A DNA stretch of 64,000 nucleotides, taken from positions 1,219,398 through 1,283,397 of the forward strand of contig CM030931.1 of the NCBI GenBank assembly GCA_018136815.1, written 5' to 3'. Position numbers and translations under genes: made by a program. Below the pieces are notes generated by a model that worked only from the letters and a program-made list of their open reading frames with translations, ran no database searches and was not told the origin of the DNA. Within the stretch, counting starts at the first letter, position 1, and each line of letters opens with the position of its first letter. This document shows positions 42,313 through 53,769 of the stretch, piece after piece. Origin of the DNA: Isochrysis galbana (lineage: Eukaryota > Haptophyta > Isochrysidales > Isochrysidaceae).

Positions 42313-42976
42313 GTTTGAGGCACGTGCACGTGCTGATCGTTACCTTGGTTTCTTTCGAAATTCGCACAGCCTGATTGGGACCGCGGGACCCCACTGGCGG
42401 CGGCTTCATCTTCTTCTTGCGCTCTCGTTCATGCGCCGCCAATTCAGGAAGCTCGACTCCAAAGATCCCACGGCGACTCGGTGGAGGGTCCGCAAGCCGT
42501 GGAGAGCGCCGCAACCCAATCTTTGCTAGTGACGCTGGTACCACCCATCGATGGTGCGCGTGCACCTCGACAGCAGCGCCACTGCCCTTCTTGGATTCCC
42601 ATCGCACACGGACCCTGCCGTCATCGCGTGCTGCCTCCACCACCATACACTCACCCAACGACAAGTGTAGGACAGCTTGCCCTGGTTCGAAGGTGGTGCC
42701 TCCTACAAACGTTGGCGATCCTGGGTTTGTGTCATGTGCACAGCCGTTGTGCACAAGGCTGCGCCGCGCTCGATCCTCCCTCGTTGTGCCGTCTTCCTGC
42801 CCATCATTCCTTACAGTACCCACCGCTTCCTCAAGCAAGTCGTCGGAGTCGTCCTCATCCTCCATTTCCATCACGTCCTCATCCTCGTCCTCGTTATCGT
42901 TGTCGTCCTCATCGTCGTCATTGTAGCAGTCGAAAGGTAGAGGCCGCTTGCGCCCGCTCCCGCTGCTAGACATCAC
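42293..42976 (-). CDS. Hypothetical acidic nuclear-type protein
   Basis: A 227-residue frame with two adjacent ATG codons at its start. Residues 9-14 are basic (RKRPLP). A long Asp/Glu run covers about 18-48. A mixed beta-rich segment (GQAVLHLSLGECMVV...RVRVRWESKKG) could be a small SH3/Tudor-like fold, and a basic tail follows. The last codons overlap the dispersed repeat, so the C terminus may be altered or the true end may be reached by splicing. No family recognised. The acidic run and basic clusters suggest a nuclear protein, which is inference. Confidence 0.5.
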   Translation of the reverse strand: MMSSSGSGRKRPLPFDCYNDDDEDDNDNEDEDEDVMEMEDEDDSDDLLEEAVGTVRNDGQEDGTTREDRARRSLVHNGCAHDTNPGSPTFVGGTTFEPGQAVLHLSLGECMVVEAARDDGRVRVRWESKKGSGAAVEVHAHHRWVVPASLAKIGLRRSPRLADPPPSRRGIFGVELPELAAHERERKKKMKPPPVGSRGPNQAVRISKETKVTISTCTCLKPSPVTH

Positions 42977-43394
42977 CCCGCACCCCGTCCCTCCCCGCCC
43001 CCTCGCCCCTCCCCACTCCCCTCGCCCCTCTCACCCTCTCCTCTCCTCCTCTCGTCTCTGCCCCCCCTCGCCTCTCGCCCCCCCCCCCGCGCGCCCCCGC
43101 GCCCCCCCCGCGCCTCCCGCCCCCGCCCCCCCGCCGCGCCTCGCCTTTTCGTGGGAGCGTAGCCCAAATTTCGTTGGTTTCCCACCCAAATTTCGTGCAC
43201 ATTTTTTTTTCGTTGAGCGAGCCCAAATTTTGCAAAACATTTCGCGAAAACCTGGCCGGGGCCAAGGATCAAGGATGGTGATTGTGAATGCTCAGCTCAT
43301 AATGCCAGAAGGCAGAGTCTGAGGGTGACCGACAGGCCTTTCGGAGGGGAATTGGAGCCTGAGGGGGAGAGCACGAGGCGCATTCCCCATGTGA
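42977..43394. other. C-rich intergenic DNA
   Basis: Bases 42980-43150 are mostly C with CCGCGC and CCTCTC runs, upstream of the acidic protein. No gene. Confidence 0.5.
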
Positions 43395-43637
43395 ACTAAG
43401 TATAAACTTAGTATGGCAACGATTGGGAGAATGGAGAATCGGGAATCAGAATCAGGGTTTCGCCTTTGGCCTTTGTTTGGCGATGGGGGAGCGTCGGAGT
43501 TTTATTGTTGGGTTAGTATAACCTTAGTGCTGCGGGACCGTAGCCCTTCGCCGGCAACGGAGCCCCTCCCCCGCGATGGGGGTGTGCGCGGTTGGCGCAT
43601 GGCTCGTCCGGTGTATGTGGCTAGGAATGCTAGCTAA
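43395..43637 (+). mobile_element. Candidate element 5' end with hairpin and short ORF
   Basis: ACTAAGT (43395-43401), loop ATAA and ACTTAGT (43406-43412) form a perfect 7-bp hairpin directly followed by ATG at 43413, which opens a 74-codon frame. The arrangement and the AACTAAGT sequence match the proven element 5' end at 62274. No target duplication or 3' end was identified. Confidence 0.4.
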
Positions 43638-43764
43638 CAAGATGTCATACGACGCTATAAGTTCTAACGCGAACAGACATTTGTAAGGACTCTCGCACCC
43701 AGAAAAGAAAACTCGTGGACGCGACGTCGTCCCCTAGCCGCGAGCCTCGTCCGGCTGGCGATCG

Positions 43765-45990
43765 ATGGCCAAGGCAGGAGAGGCGGCCAAGGCGCGCAAG
43801 GAGCGCAAAGAGAATGTGAAGCAGAAGAAAAAGTTCAGCAACCGCAACTCTATCGGCAAGACGCGCAGGAAGGTCGGCAGCGAGGCGCGCTACATTACGC
43901 GCACTAGTGCAGTGAAGAAATTACAGGTTCGGCCCTCGCGATGCGACTTTGCCCCGGATCGTAGATTTTGTGCACCAGCAATGCCAGCGAGTAAGAGGTT
44001 TAGTAGGCTGAGTCTTCGTCAAATGAATCGTCTCACACAATGGCGATGCCATCTTCCGCTGTCTGTCTTGTTTGCGCTCAGGTCACGCTGAAAGACTTCC
44101 GTCGTCTTTGCATACTCAAAGGCATCTATCCCCGTGAACCAAAGAAGAAGTTCAAGGGCGGCAATACAACATACTATTTCGCCAAGGACATTGCCTTCCT
44201 GGCTCACGAGCCACTACTAGCTAAATTCCGTGAGCAAAAAGCATTCCTCAAGAAAATCCGACGAGCTGTGGGACGTCACGAGAAGAAAGAAGCTAAACGT
44301 CTTGATGCAAGACGGCCAGTTTATAAGCTCGATCATTTGATCAGGGAGCGGTGAGTTGCCTGTGCCGACTTGTTGTCACTATGCATGACCCACAGCCACA
44401 TTCTCGTGAGTGCCGGCTGACAGAGGGTTGGCATGGCATTGCTGCATACCTGGACGTGCACATATTTGACATCTTTCTTGCTTTGGCGCTTTGCTTGGGC
44501 ACAGGTATCCCACCTTTGTGGATGCTCTGCGGGATTTAGACGATGCCCTCTCTTTGGTACACCTGTTCTCTCAAGTGGCTTCGTCGAAGTTGGTTCCGCC
44601 TACACGCGTGCAAGCATGCGCCCGGTTAGCGAGCGAATTCCAAGCATATGTCGCACGCACACGCTCCCTCCGCAAGGTTTTCATCTCGATCAAGGGTTTC
44701 TACTACCAGGCTGAGATTCAAGGTGTGACGCTCACGTGGGTCGTGCCGCACGACTTTGCCCAGCAGACCTCGGCTGACGTTGATTATCGAGTGATGCTCT
44801 CATTTCTTGAGCTCTACGAAGCTCTGCTCACATTGGTCAACTTCAAATTGTACCACATGCTCTCGCTCAAGTACCCGCCACACATTGACGTGGAGAATGA
44901 GTCCAAAGGCGGGCGCATATCCGCTATGGTTATTGAAGGCGCACCAACGGTTCCTGCCCTGAAAACCAAATCGTTGCAAGATTCCGCTCGCCCCATAACA
45001 GCATCGATTGCCAAATCCCCGACTCCAGCTCAGTTGAAGAGTCTACAGCGAAAATTGAAGGGTATTGAGAGTGAGGCTGCTCCTGAGGACAACGCCATGG
45101 AGGAGCCACCCGAAGCCGCAATGATTGAAGAGGCTCCGGAGAGCGACGACTCAGCGCTCCTAGACGCTTCTCTCCCGCCTGATGTCCTTGCTTTGCGATC
45201 GCTTTTCAACAGCTGTGTTTTCTTCTGTGGGAGGGAATGTCCGCTAGCATCCCTGGAATTTGTGATCTTGTCATGTGGCGGCACCATCGGTTGGGAAGGC
45301 GAGGCGTCTCCTTTCCATTCAGAAGACGAGCGAATCACTCATCAATTAATCGACCGACCCGTTAGTCCGGAGCAGCTCCAGCCTGCCACAAGAGAGTTCA
45401 TTCAGCCGCAGTGGGTTTATGACTGCATCAACGCGCGCGCTCTTCTACCAACCCATCCATACCGGCCTGGTGCTCTTTGCCCACCGCACCTCAGCCCCTT
45501 CCGCGATGGGGATGAAGGATACACACCACTGGAACGAGTTCGTGCTGCATTGCAGGAAAAAGGTGCTGTAGACGTTCTGTCGCCAAGTGTAGATGGTGAG
45601 GATGACGATGAGGTGGATCAAGGCAGTGACGAGAAAGACTCCAGCGAGAAAGAAGAGGAGACAGACTCCGACGGAGAGGACGACGATGATGACGCAGCCG
45701 AATATGCTCGTGAGTTGCAGGCTGAGGTGCAAGGGGCTGCATACTCAGAATCGGCATCCGCTAAGAAGGACAAGGTTGGAAAGAAAACTGACACCCGCGC
45801 CAACAAGCGCGAGTCTGAGGAGAAGGAATTGGCCAAGATGATGATGTCCCGAAAAAAGCGCCGCCTTTATGACCGCATGCAGTACGGCATTCAAAAGAAA
45901 GCTGCAGCGGCTGATGCGCTTGCCGCGAAACGGGCGGCTCTCACACCTGGAAAGGGTGCACGGGGAAAAAAACAGCGTACCGCGGTGTAA
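43765..45990 (+). CDS. PES1: Pescadillo, 60S ribosome biogenesis factor
   Basis: Pescadillo (yeast Nop7) forms the PeBoW complex with Bop1/Erb1 and WDR12/Ytm1 and is needed for 27S pre-rRNA processing in the nucleolus. Exons 43765-43926, 44082-44350 and 44505-45990, with GT-AG introns of 155 and 154 nt (phases 0 and 2), give 638 residues. The N terminus ([18 protein letters not shown]...[18 protein letters not shown]) and the [16 protein letters not shown] block are typical. A BRCT domain spans about residues 345-445 ([14 protein letters not shown]...[18 protein letters not shown]). An acidic stretch rich in Glu/Asp and a Lys-rich C terminus follow, as in the family. Length matches the usual 580-680. 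Identification is firm. Confidence 0.96.
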
Positions 45991-46135
45991 GGCCAGGGCT
46001 AGCTTCGAGGTGCTCGACAGCGGTTCACATGTTAAGAGAATTACGAGGTGGTGCATCACTAAAAAAAATTCTTGAAGATGTCTGCTATGCTACTCTAGAC
46101 ACTCCTTCCCACGACCACTGTAGCCATCGCCCATG

Positions 46136-46211
46136 CAACTATCGTTATAACGATAGGGTCATGGAGCGCGCCACGCTCCCCTCCTCTCTCTCCACTACCA
46201 CTACCCACCCC
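46136..46211 (+). mobile_element. LINE-type element 5' end
   Basis: CAACTATCGTTATAACGATAG forms an 8-bp hairpin (stem CTATCGTT/AACGATAG) followed by GGTC and ATG at 46161 (ATGGAGCGCGCC). The layout is that of the element at 8691 in the opposite orientation, differing in the loop. It is cut short by another element 5' end at 46212. Confidence 0.75.
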
Positions 46212-46470
46212 CAACCTACTTTTATAAGTGGGGGTCAATGGTCAATGGGGGCCTCGCGCCCCCCTCTCTGCATCACGGACACCCCCCGGGGTGGGCCCGT
46301 ACAATCAACCCCAGCCCCTGCCCTGGGCAATCATCATTCTGGCCCAGACCCCTAGTGGGCGCGGGCCGCGACTCGCACTCCCACGCCCATGCTCGGCCTG
46401 CCCTCGAGCTGACTCCCCCCCCCATCCCTGGTCGCCAGGCATACAGGGGCGGGGGCGGCGAAGTATAGGG
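46212..46470 (+). mobile_element. SINE-like element 5' part nested in the previous one
   Basis: Starts CAACCTACTTTTATAAGTGGG (stem CCTACTT/AAGTGGG with one G-U pair, loop TTAT), with ATG at 46238 and 46245. The micro-ORF at 46245 encodes MGASRPPLCITDTPRGG, similar to the one in the complete element at 50225 (MGAPCPPSSNADTPWVG). The following CAGCCCCTGCC and CTGGCCCAGACCC segments also match that element. Confidence 0.65.
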
Positions 46471-46479
46471 AGAGGGCTT

Positions 46480-46672
46480 TGCCGTTGAGTCGGATGTTGA
46501 GCACTGCGATTTTTTCTTCGAGTGCGGATTGTATTGATGGTCGGCAGCGCGCCCGGTCAGGTTCGAAAGTTGGGCACTCGGCCCGTTCGGCCAGGTGACG
46601 TTAGCGTAGTCGTCGGCGCCACACACGGCCGACTATGGCGCGATGCGCGCGGGCGGCGGCGGCGATTGGTGT
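46480..46672 (-). pseudogene. Decayed copy of the inverted-repeat element interior
   Basis: Bases 46545-46672 align with 41672-41800 at the DNA level (GGTTCGAAAGTTGGGC..., GGCGCC..., GCGATTGGTGTGGC). On the minus strand they encode residues resembling the Ala/Arg-rich ORF there. With the repeat at 48020-48300 it forms the remains of a second copy, split by a LINE 3' end and a gypsy fragment. Confidence 0.55.
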
Positions 46673-46676
46673 GGCA

Positions 46677-46800
46677 GATAAAAAAAAACTTTTTAATATT
46701 CTCGCCTCGCCCGTGGCAATGGAAGACACTCACGAAGCCACGCTCTTTCTCCTCCCTCTCCCTCACTCCCTGCCTTGCGGCAACTCCCCTCGTGCTAGGG
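46677..46800 (-). mobile_element. LINE 3' end fragment
   Basis: The minus strand matches the 3' untranslated region of the LINE at 59585-59706: GAGCACGAGGGGA, GCCGCAAGGC, CGTGGCT, then ATTAAAAAG and a T run. Only ~125 bases remain, as expected of a strongly 5'-truncated LINE insertion. Confidence 0.75.
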
Positions 46801-46905
46801 GTAGGCCAGGATATCCACAAATTTTTGCCCAAATATCCATGAAATATATCCAAAAAATATCCAACCCACACCCCCAAATATCTCAAGAAATATCCACAAT
46901 CTAGT
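46797..46905. repeat. Array of the word AAATATCC
   Basis: The word (A)AATATCC/AAATATCT occurs about eight times within ~105 bases, mostly in one orientation. Architecture is the same as in the other word arrays of this window; no partner end was found. Confidence 0.6.
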
Positions 46906-46984
46906 ATTATAATAGCACATAACTATACCTTCGCCGCGTCATCGCCCGATCGCCCGGTGTCGATATACGATATGGTCCACGCCG

Positions 46985-47308
46985 ACGTCCTTATGGCGGA
47001 AATCTTACCTTGGAGACGCGTGTCGTCTGCGGTTGCACCCACCGCAACACCCGAGCAAAACTCCTGTAAAAGGGAGAAATGGGTGGGACGATGCGTACAA
47101 ATAGGTTGCCGCGTCAAGCTTCCGAATTTGTGCTCAAAGGGCCCACGGGTGCTCTCATCTTCTATTTTAAGCATCGCCTTCAACGTTGGGTTTCTCGGTT
47201 ATCTTTGGTTTCTCTCGCCTCGTTGTTCTAGTTCTGATTTCTTCTGTTTCGGTTGATTTGATCTCTTTCCATGCCGCTCGTCGAGACGACTCGAATTTAG
47301 TCGGGGAG
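46985..47308 (+). mobile_element. 3' end of a second gypsy element
   Basis: This stretch is related to 39035-39247 of the intact element: CCCGAGCAAAACTCCTGTAA, AAAGGGAGAA, the later AATTTGTGCTC, and the closing TTTAGTCGGGGAG polypurine tract. Pol coding sequence is absent, so the element is truncated on its left. Confidence 0.75.
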
Positions 47309-47983
47309 TGTCGTATCCCATACGATGACAGACTTTTACTTGTAACCTGCGGCGTTATTTCAAGCCTCAAGGTCTCGTCGATTGGTGTACCGCCTCTTCT
47401 CTTACTTTCTCTCGCTCGATGTCATCAAATGTTCCATGATTGTCTTTCGTCTTCTCTTAGTGTATCGGTCATAGCTCCCCAGCGAGGTCTGCCCTCGTTG
47501 TGCTGACCCCTCCTTCGCATGTCTGCGCGCTGTTAAGCTGCCCTGGTGCCGACGCCCGGCCGTCCGTCCAGGTGTGGTTAGTTTTCGCCCCGGTTGGGTT
47601 AGTTAGTTTGTGTGTCTCTGTGGTCTTACCTTTTTGAGTCCATGCGCAGTAGTCTCCCGTGCCTACCTCGGACCTAAGAAGCTCTCATTCTCGTTCTCTC
47701 TCTCTTCCACTAGCTCGCTAGCTAGTCTCGTCTCTACTCTCCGACGCCACGCGTCACGCGTCACGATCCTCCGGCCGTAAGTCTACCTCGTCGCTCGTAG
47801 CGCTCGATGGCGGACACTGTCAGACCCGACTCTTACTATGACCTTTCAGACATCTTCCCGCAAGCAACCAAAAACGATCCTTCCACGACCGCGTCAGCTG
47901 CCGGCTCGATCGAACGGCCCTCTGCCTATGAGCCTATAGTCATCGCGTGTTCGACACTTATGGTCCAGTGTCAGTGTGCATAG
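47309..47983 (+). mobile_element. LTR of the second gypsy element, with gag start
   Basis: Begins TGTCGTATCCC directly after the polypurine tract. Sequence then differs from the intact LTR, but the layout is the same. Near its 3' part an ATG at 47807 opens a 58-codon frame (MADTVRPDSYYDLSDIFPQA...) whose beginning is coding-like. This parallels the gag start inside the other LTR. The exact LTR end is not determined. Confidence 0.65.
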
Positions 47984-48019
47984 GACCACGCCTTGTGGAC
48001 TTAGTGAGTTGGCGTCAAA

Positions 48020-48300
48020 ATTTTTCTCGTCATTCCATGTTTGTGCCTCGCATCAAGGGCCTCACTAAAAATATACCGGAGGGGGCCCGACTGTATTTCG
48101 CGCACCGTCTTCGTCGAAGTCGAAGGCGAAGGCCTGAGAAATTCGGCATTTTTCGAAAATTTCCCCGGAGAACCCCCATTTTTTTTGCTTATCCATCCTA
48201 CCGGAATCTATAGGGACCTTATGTAGCCCTTCATTTGCCCATAGTAGCTGGTGCCCTCCGCACCCCCATAGTGAGTGTGAGTGACCGGGCTACAAAGGCA
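48020..48300 (+). repeat. Decayed right end of the inverted-repeat element
   Basis: Diverged copy of 42070-42312, including GGCCTCACTAAAAATATACCGG against GGCCATCGATAAAATTATACCGG, then the dispersed repeat to GTGAGTGACCGGGCTA. Confidence 0.65.
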
Positions 48301-48628
48301 AAGGGATACATGTACATGTTACACATGTTACATGTTAGATGTTGGTGTCAGCACTAGCACTAATGGTGTGTGTCAGAGGCAGCAGCACGCTTCAAGGTGA
48401 ACGGGAGGGTGTGCTGCGGGTTGTCGGGTTTGTACCAAGCTCGTAGCAGTAGCGGTACTAACTCTCAGTTGGATTATTATAAGAGTATAGAGATCGTTAC
48501 TAGAGTACTGGTAGTGTCAAATAATAATTATTTAGTAAAGAGCTAGCTTTGAAAAGGCTTGAAGGCTGTCGACACGAGGCGCACAGCTCCCCGATCTACA
48601 GGCCTCGGCTCGCTCGCTGCTCGCCAGC
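48301..48628. other. Intergenic upstream of the Tic22-like gene
   Basis: Short ACATGTTACATGTTA repeats at 48310-48340. No gene or clear promoter element. Confidence 0.4.
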
Positions 48629-49594
48629 ATGGTAGCCTTTGGAGCTCGCGCAAAGCTCTCGCAAATGCGCGCGCCAGCGTCTCCAGCGATGCGTGGGTGC
48701 AGTCCTGCCCATCGCATTACAACGGCGGTTGCAGTTGTCCTCGCTAGCTTGGCAGGACCGGAGCGGGTGATGAACAGGTTCAGTGGATTATTGAGGGATG
48801 AAGCTGCAGTGGCGATTGCTGCACCGGCAGCACCACAACTCGCAGAGACTAAGCGCCCGGGCAATGCTTTGCAAGTGAAACGCTGCCGGAAAGCGCTTCG
48901 AGCCAAGCTCCAACGTGTCCCAGCATTTGTGGTCACTAATGATGCTGGATCTCCCTTCCTCAGCCCATTGTCAAATGGTGATCAGTCAGCCCTTATGTTT
49001 CTCTACCCATTCGAGGCTCAAGCCATGCTAAAGGGAGTGCTGAAGGCGCCAAATGGTGCCTCCTCGGGCGCGATGATCACACTCTCCAATCTTGCACGAG
49101 CGTACCAACTCGCAGAGAAGCCGCCCATAAAATCAGGGCTTCGAGACCAAATCACCAACCGTGAGCTGAATATGGTTTGGCAATTTGGGCCACATGCTGC
49201 AGAGCAACGGGCAGCACAAGCTCTCATGGTCAAATCTATGAAAGCGCCCGTGGTTCCAAAAGTGCCTGCTTACATGGTGCCAGGCATGGCGTATGACAAA
49301 CGCGGCAAAGAGGTTCGGCCCATTTTCATGTCACGGAAGGATGCGGAGGCCGCCATCGCCAAGACTGGTGAGGTGAACGGAGATTTCAAGCCGGACGTAG
49401 TTGTGATGGATCTTCTGGAGTTAATTCACCAATTGCAGGTTAATGCTGTGATCGATACTGCTGCGGCAGAGGCAGAGATAGCGTCGATTGAGTTCGTCCC
49501 TGCATCAGAATCACTCGAATTTCAGACGGAATTGAAATCCGACAAGATGGGTACGAAGGCTAGGATCGTCCCGCCGGATTTCCGCTGGCACTGA
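48629..49594 (+). CDS. TIC22: Tic22-like plastid import protein
   Basis: Tic22 is a soluble chaperone-like protein of the plastid intermembrane space that helps preproteins cross. The single-exon 321-residue product has an N-terminal ~60-residue basic, Ala/Ser-rich region with a hydrophobic core (ITTAVAVVLASLAG), consistent with a targeting sequence. Two tandem Tic22-type segments follow. The first is VPAFVVTNDAGSPFL...LMFLYPFEAQAML; the second is VPAYMVPG...RPIFMSRKDAEAAIAK. The family-typical end is DVVVMDLLELIHQLQ. The length fits a Tic22 plus extended targeting region. The pattern of hydrophobic strand, [VI]PVY/VPAF start and 'F.S..DA' motif is what I used. Family call is good but sequence identity is modest. 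Confidence 0.75.
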   Translation: MVAFGARAKLSQMRAPASPAMRGCSPAHRITTAVAVVLASLAGPERVMNRFSGLLRDEAAVAIAAPAAPQLAETKRPGNALQVKRCRKALRAKLQRVPAFVVTNDAGSPFLSPLSNGDQSALMFLYPFEAQAMLKGVLKAPNGASSGAMITLSNLARAYQLAEKPPIKSGLRDQITNRELNMVWQFGPHAAEQRAAQALMVKSMKAPVVPKVPAYMVPGMAYDKRGKEVRPIFMSRKDAEAAIAKTGEVNGDFKPDVVVMDLLELIHQLQVNAVIDTAAAEAEIASIEFVPASESLEFQTELKSDKMGTKARIVPPDFRWH

Positions 49595-50181
49595 GCGCCA
49601 TCATATGCATGGTCATTGCAATATAATCTGGGGCCTTTTTCACCACCGTCATCCTCTTGATCTAACAGATGTGTCGCAACATGCTATAAGATCACGCAGG
49701 CTTGAAAATCGGTGGGCCGAAGAGACTTAAGAGACTTTCATTTCTTGGTTGATTTGTCGCACCACATTGCGTCATACGCGGCGGCATCATCAATACTCAT
49801 CAACTCCCATCGTGGCTATCGGCACTGATGGCTACTTGCTTGTGAGCCCTTTCGTCAGGTCTATGGTGTTGGTATTGATGACAACGTATGCCACTAGATC
49901 AACGATTTCCCCCACGTGGATGGTACCCTTCCCAACATCGAAGAGCTGTGACCACGGGTAATGAATGCATATGCTTAGGGACTAGAAAGGAGAATTTTGT
50001 GAAAAACCTTGAAAGTTTAGGCTACTACTACTAGCCACTAAGGGGTAAGTAAATTAAAGATTGAAACCTCACTCAGGTTCGGTTTTTTATCGGCCCCCCC
50101 CTTCCACCCCCGCTCCTACGCCCTCTCCCGTTGGACCCCCCCAAAACGAGGGCGTGGAGGGTTCACTTCTTCTTTAGCGGG
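49595..50181. other. Intergenic, no gene seen
   Basis: A small frame at 49749-49961 has no coding features that I trust. The region contains TACTACTACTAG and C-rich tracts. Confidence 0.45.
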
Positions 50182-50198
50182 TAGAATTTCAGTTTCCA

Positions 50199-51067
50199 CA
50201 ACTATCAGTAAAACTGATAGAGTCATGGGGGCCCCGTGCCCCCCCTCCTCCAACGCAGACACCCCCTGGGTGGGCCTGCACACTCAACCTCAGCCCCTGC
50301 CTGCTGGCAGGGGCTGAGCTGACATCACTCTGGCACAGACCCTCGCCGAGCGCGCATCGCGCGCCGCACGCATTCGCCTGCACTGGCCCCTGATCGTACT
50401 GACCCCCCATTCCACCACTGAGCCACAGACCACCTGAGCCGCCAGGAGGGCACCCAGGACCAGCGAGGCCAGCGAGGGAGAGGCAGGAGAGGCCAGGGGC
50501 CCAGCCCCAGCCTCCACTGCCCCCTGAGCTGGCCCAGCTGGCCCTCTGGGGGGACCCGAGGGTCCCCTCAGAGGGGTGCCATGGCGCGCGCAGGCATCGC
50601 ACGCCCGTAAGAGAACGAAGAGAACCGCGAGAAAAGAACGACAAAAAAAACGACGCGATCTGACCCAAGAAAAGGTAAGACTCACGCCTGTTTACGGTAT
50701 GTTTACAGGCCGATACCCCGAGCGACACACGAATGCCGCGAAAACGCGGTGTTACTTGAAAAAGACGCGAGAAGAGGGAGCCGAGACCTCCCAGGGGCAC
50801 GAAGTGTCACATGCAACAGGCGTTTACGTTTGTTTTGCCACAGGAACACCACACCAGCAGGTCTGCCCCAGCCCACCCCCTGCACTTGGCCCGTTGTAGT
50901 GCACGCGGGCCCCCCCCCCGATACCAAAGACAAAGGAATGAAGGGGGTAGTGTAAGGGAGTGAGTAAACTGGGGTATAGGCGATGTCGTGAGTGAGTACC
51001 GTGAGTACGTGGACTGTATAGCTAGCGAGAGTAGCCCGAATCTTCAGATGTTTTATTATTATTATTA
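50199..51067 (+). mobile_element. Complete SINE-like element with 17-bp target duplication
   Basis: Flanked by TAGAATTTCAGTTTCCA at 50182-50198 and 51068-51084. The 869-bp element starts CAACTATCAGTAAAACTGATAG (8-bp hairpin, loop AAA), then AGTC and ATG at 50225 opening a 30-codon Pro-rich frame. Its middle (about 50440-50600) is shared with the element at 62274-63150. Its 3' end (from about 50930) is shared with 19058-19210, and its last motif with the LINE at 7378. It ends GCCCGAATCTTCAGATG plus a TTATTATTATTAT tail. No reverse transcriptase is encoded. Tail, long duplication and shared 3' end indicate mobilisation by the LINE. Confidence 0.9.
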
Positions 51068-51096
51068 TAGAATTTCAGTTTCCAAAGTAATAGCTA

Positions 51097-51200
51097 GGAG
51101 TAGGGGTCGGCCAAAATATGTAGGAAAATGAGTCCAAATATGTTGCAAAAAAATATGTCGAAAATATCAAAAAAAGCCACCCAAATATGTTGTAAATATC
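51097..51200. repeat. Array of the word AAATATGT
   Basis: AAATATGT and close variants (AAAATATG, AAATATC) occur about seven times in ~95 bases in one orientation. Confidence 0.55.
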
Positions 51201-51274
51201 ACGTTATACGACGCTATGCCACGTACCACGTTCTAAAAATAACGCCACGCTACACGCTACACGGAGATATACTC

Positions 51275-52479
<1,205 letters not shown>

Positions 52480-53409
52480 ATGGCGTCTACCAGCAAGAGG
52501 CGTAAGCTGCGGCAAGCGGTGGAGAGCTCCGATGGCTCAGTCTCAGTGCTCTGCTACGCGTGCCGGAGGACTGCAGATCCAACCGTGCAGAGGGCACTCT
52601 CCAGCTTCTTCGCCCCGTCGGTGAGAAACGTGCTGCGGAGCAGCGAGGCGGCATCAGCTGAAGAGGAGCTGTTGCTGTGCTCCAAGTGCAGACGAGTGAT
52701 GGACATGAAGCGGGATTCGTCGGGCAGCGGCATCGCAAGTCATACACGCGTACTGCCTCAAATAGCGCGTATGCGTAGCTATCAGCGAATCGCAGCCGAT
52801 CAGCACCTGCCATTCGTCCTCAAGGAGAGCGAGGCGACTGCTCTGATGCGGCAAGACTGCGTGCTGTGCGGCATTCCAGCACCGGCCGAGGGGCACGGCC
52901 TCTCGCGCCTGTGCTTCTGGCCCGAAGGCCTTGTGCGCCCTGAGCGCGGAGGTTGGATGGGACCATACCATCGCGACAATCTCATCACCGCATGCTCCAT
53001 GTGCAACTTGATGAAGGGTTACCGGCGGCCTCGTGCTTTCGTGGAGGCGGCGCGACACATCGCAACTCATCGCGCTGGCCAAGGTGACTTCGGCCTATAT
53101 CCTCGTCGATTTCGCGACAATGTCTCGAAGCGAAGCCGCTCTTGCTACATCACAGCGTCGTCAACCCATACTAAGACGCACGCCTTGACAAACGAGGCAT
53201 TCGCTAGAATAGTGGGGCAACCGTGCCGATACTGTGGCAAGGAGCCAAGACCACCGCATCATTACAATGGCCTGGACCGCCTCGACTCTGAGTGCCGTGT
53301 ATATACGGAAGAGACCTGTGTTGCATGCTGCGGAGACTGCAACGTCATGAAAGTACATGCCTTGGCCGGTCAAAATTGCCCCTTGCAAATTTGTGTTGTC
53401 CCACAATAG
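52480..53409 (+). CDS. HNH/zinc-cluster protein of unknown role
   Basis: The first ATG in frame is at 52480 (the frame is open a little further upstream but lacks ATG), giving 309 residues. The basic N terminus (KRRKLR) could be a nuclear signal. Three metal-binding modules are visible. The first has paired CYAC...CSKC. The second has CVLCG followed by a ~45-residue loop and DNLITACSMCNLMKG. The third has CRYCG...HHYNGLDRLDSE...CVACCGDCNVMK. The last two have the C-x2-C, Asn and C-x2-CN-x-MK pattern of HNH-type folds, which cut or bind nucleic acid. The usual DH/EH catalytic pair is present only in altered form (GLDRLD), so nuclease activity is uncertain. Neighbours give no hint of function. 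Confidence 0.7.
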   Translation: MASTSKRRKLRQAVESSDGSVSVLCYACRRTADPTVQRALSSFFAPSVRNVLRSSEAASAEEELLLCSKCRRVMDMKRDSSGSGIASHTRVLPQIARMRSYQRIAADQHLPFVLKESEATALMRQDCVLCGIPAPAEGHGLSRLCFWPEGLVRPERGGWMGPYHRDNLITACSMCNLMKGYRRPRAFVEAARHIATHRAGQGDFGLYPRRFRDNVSKRSRSCYITASSTHTKTHALTNEAFARIVGQPCRYCGKEPRPPHHYNGLDRLDSECRVYTEETCVACCGDCNVMKVHALAGQNCPLQICVVPQ

Positions 53410-53512
53410 ACGTGTTGCACTATACGTTCACCAATTGCCTCCTTCCCTCCGCGTCAGTATAAATATTCTGAAGAGAGATTCATTGCGCACTGTCTGCGAA
53501 TTGCGCAGCACA

Positions 53513-53769
53513 ATGTCGGGAAAGATAGCTTCGAGGGCGATGTGGACGAAGAGCCTGGCGGTGTGGACGAAGAGCTTGGAGCCGCCTTTGATACAGTGTT
53601 TGGGGAAAAAGAGACGGAGACCTTGGTGCAGCAAGAGATGTCCGGAAGGTCATGGATGCCAAAGATCTCAGCCTGGGATCCTGAGTCCGAGGTGGACAAC
53701 GAAATAGAGGAAGACAACCCCACTCCGAATCCCTTTGCTGGGTTTGCTCATGTGGGCAAGGCACGCTGA
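53513..53769 (+). CDS. Possible terminal exon or small acidic protein
   Basis: The frame ending at 53769 is acidic and of normal complexity. It has a tandem duplication (GDVDEEPGGVDEELG) and a stretch FGEKETETLVQQEMSGRSWMPKISAWDPESEV, and is open upstream to about 53500. GCGCAG at 53504-53509 could be a 3' splice site. I could not connect it convincingly to the HNH gene, which has its own stop at 53409. It lacks an early ATG in frame. Confidence 0.3.

Noticed and set aside
46797-51200. CRISPR-like arrays
   Set aside because: The short words are irregularly spaced with no constant repeat-spacer structure, and the genome is eukaryotic.
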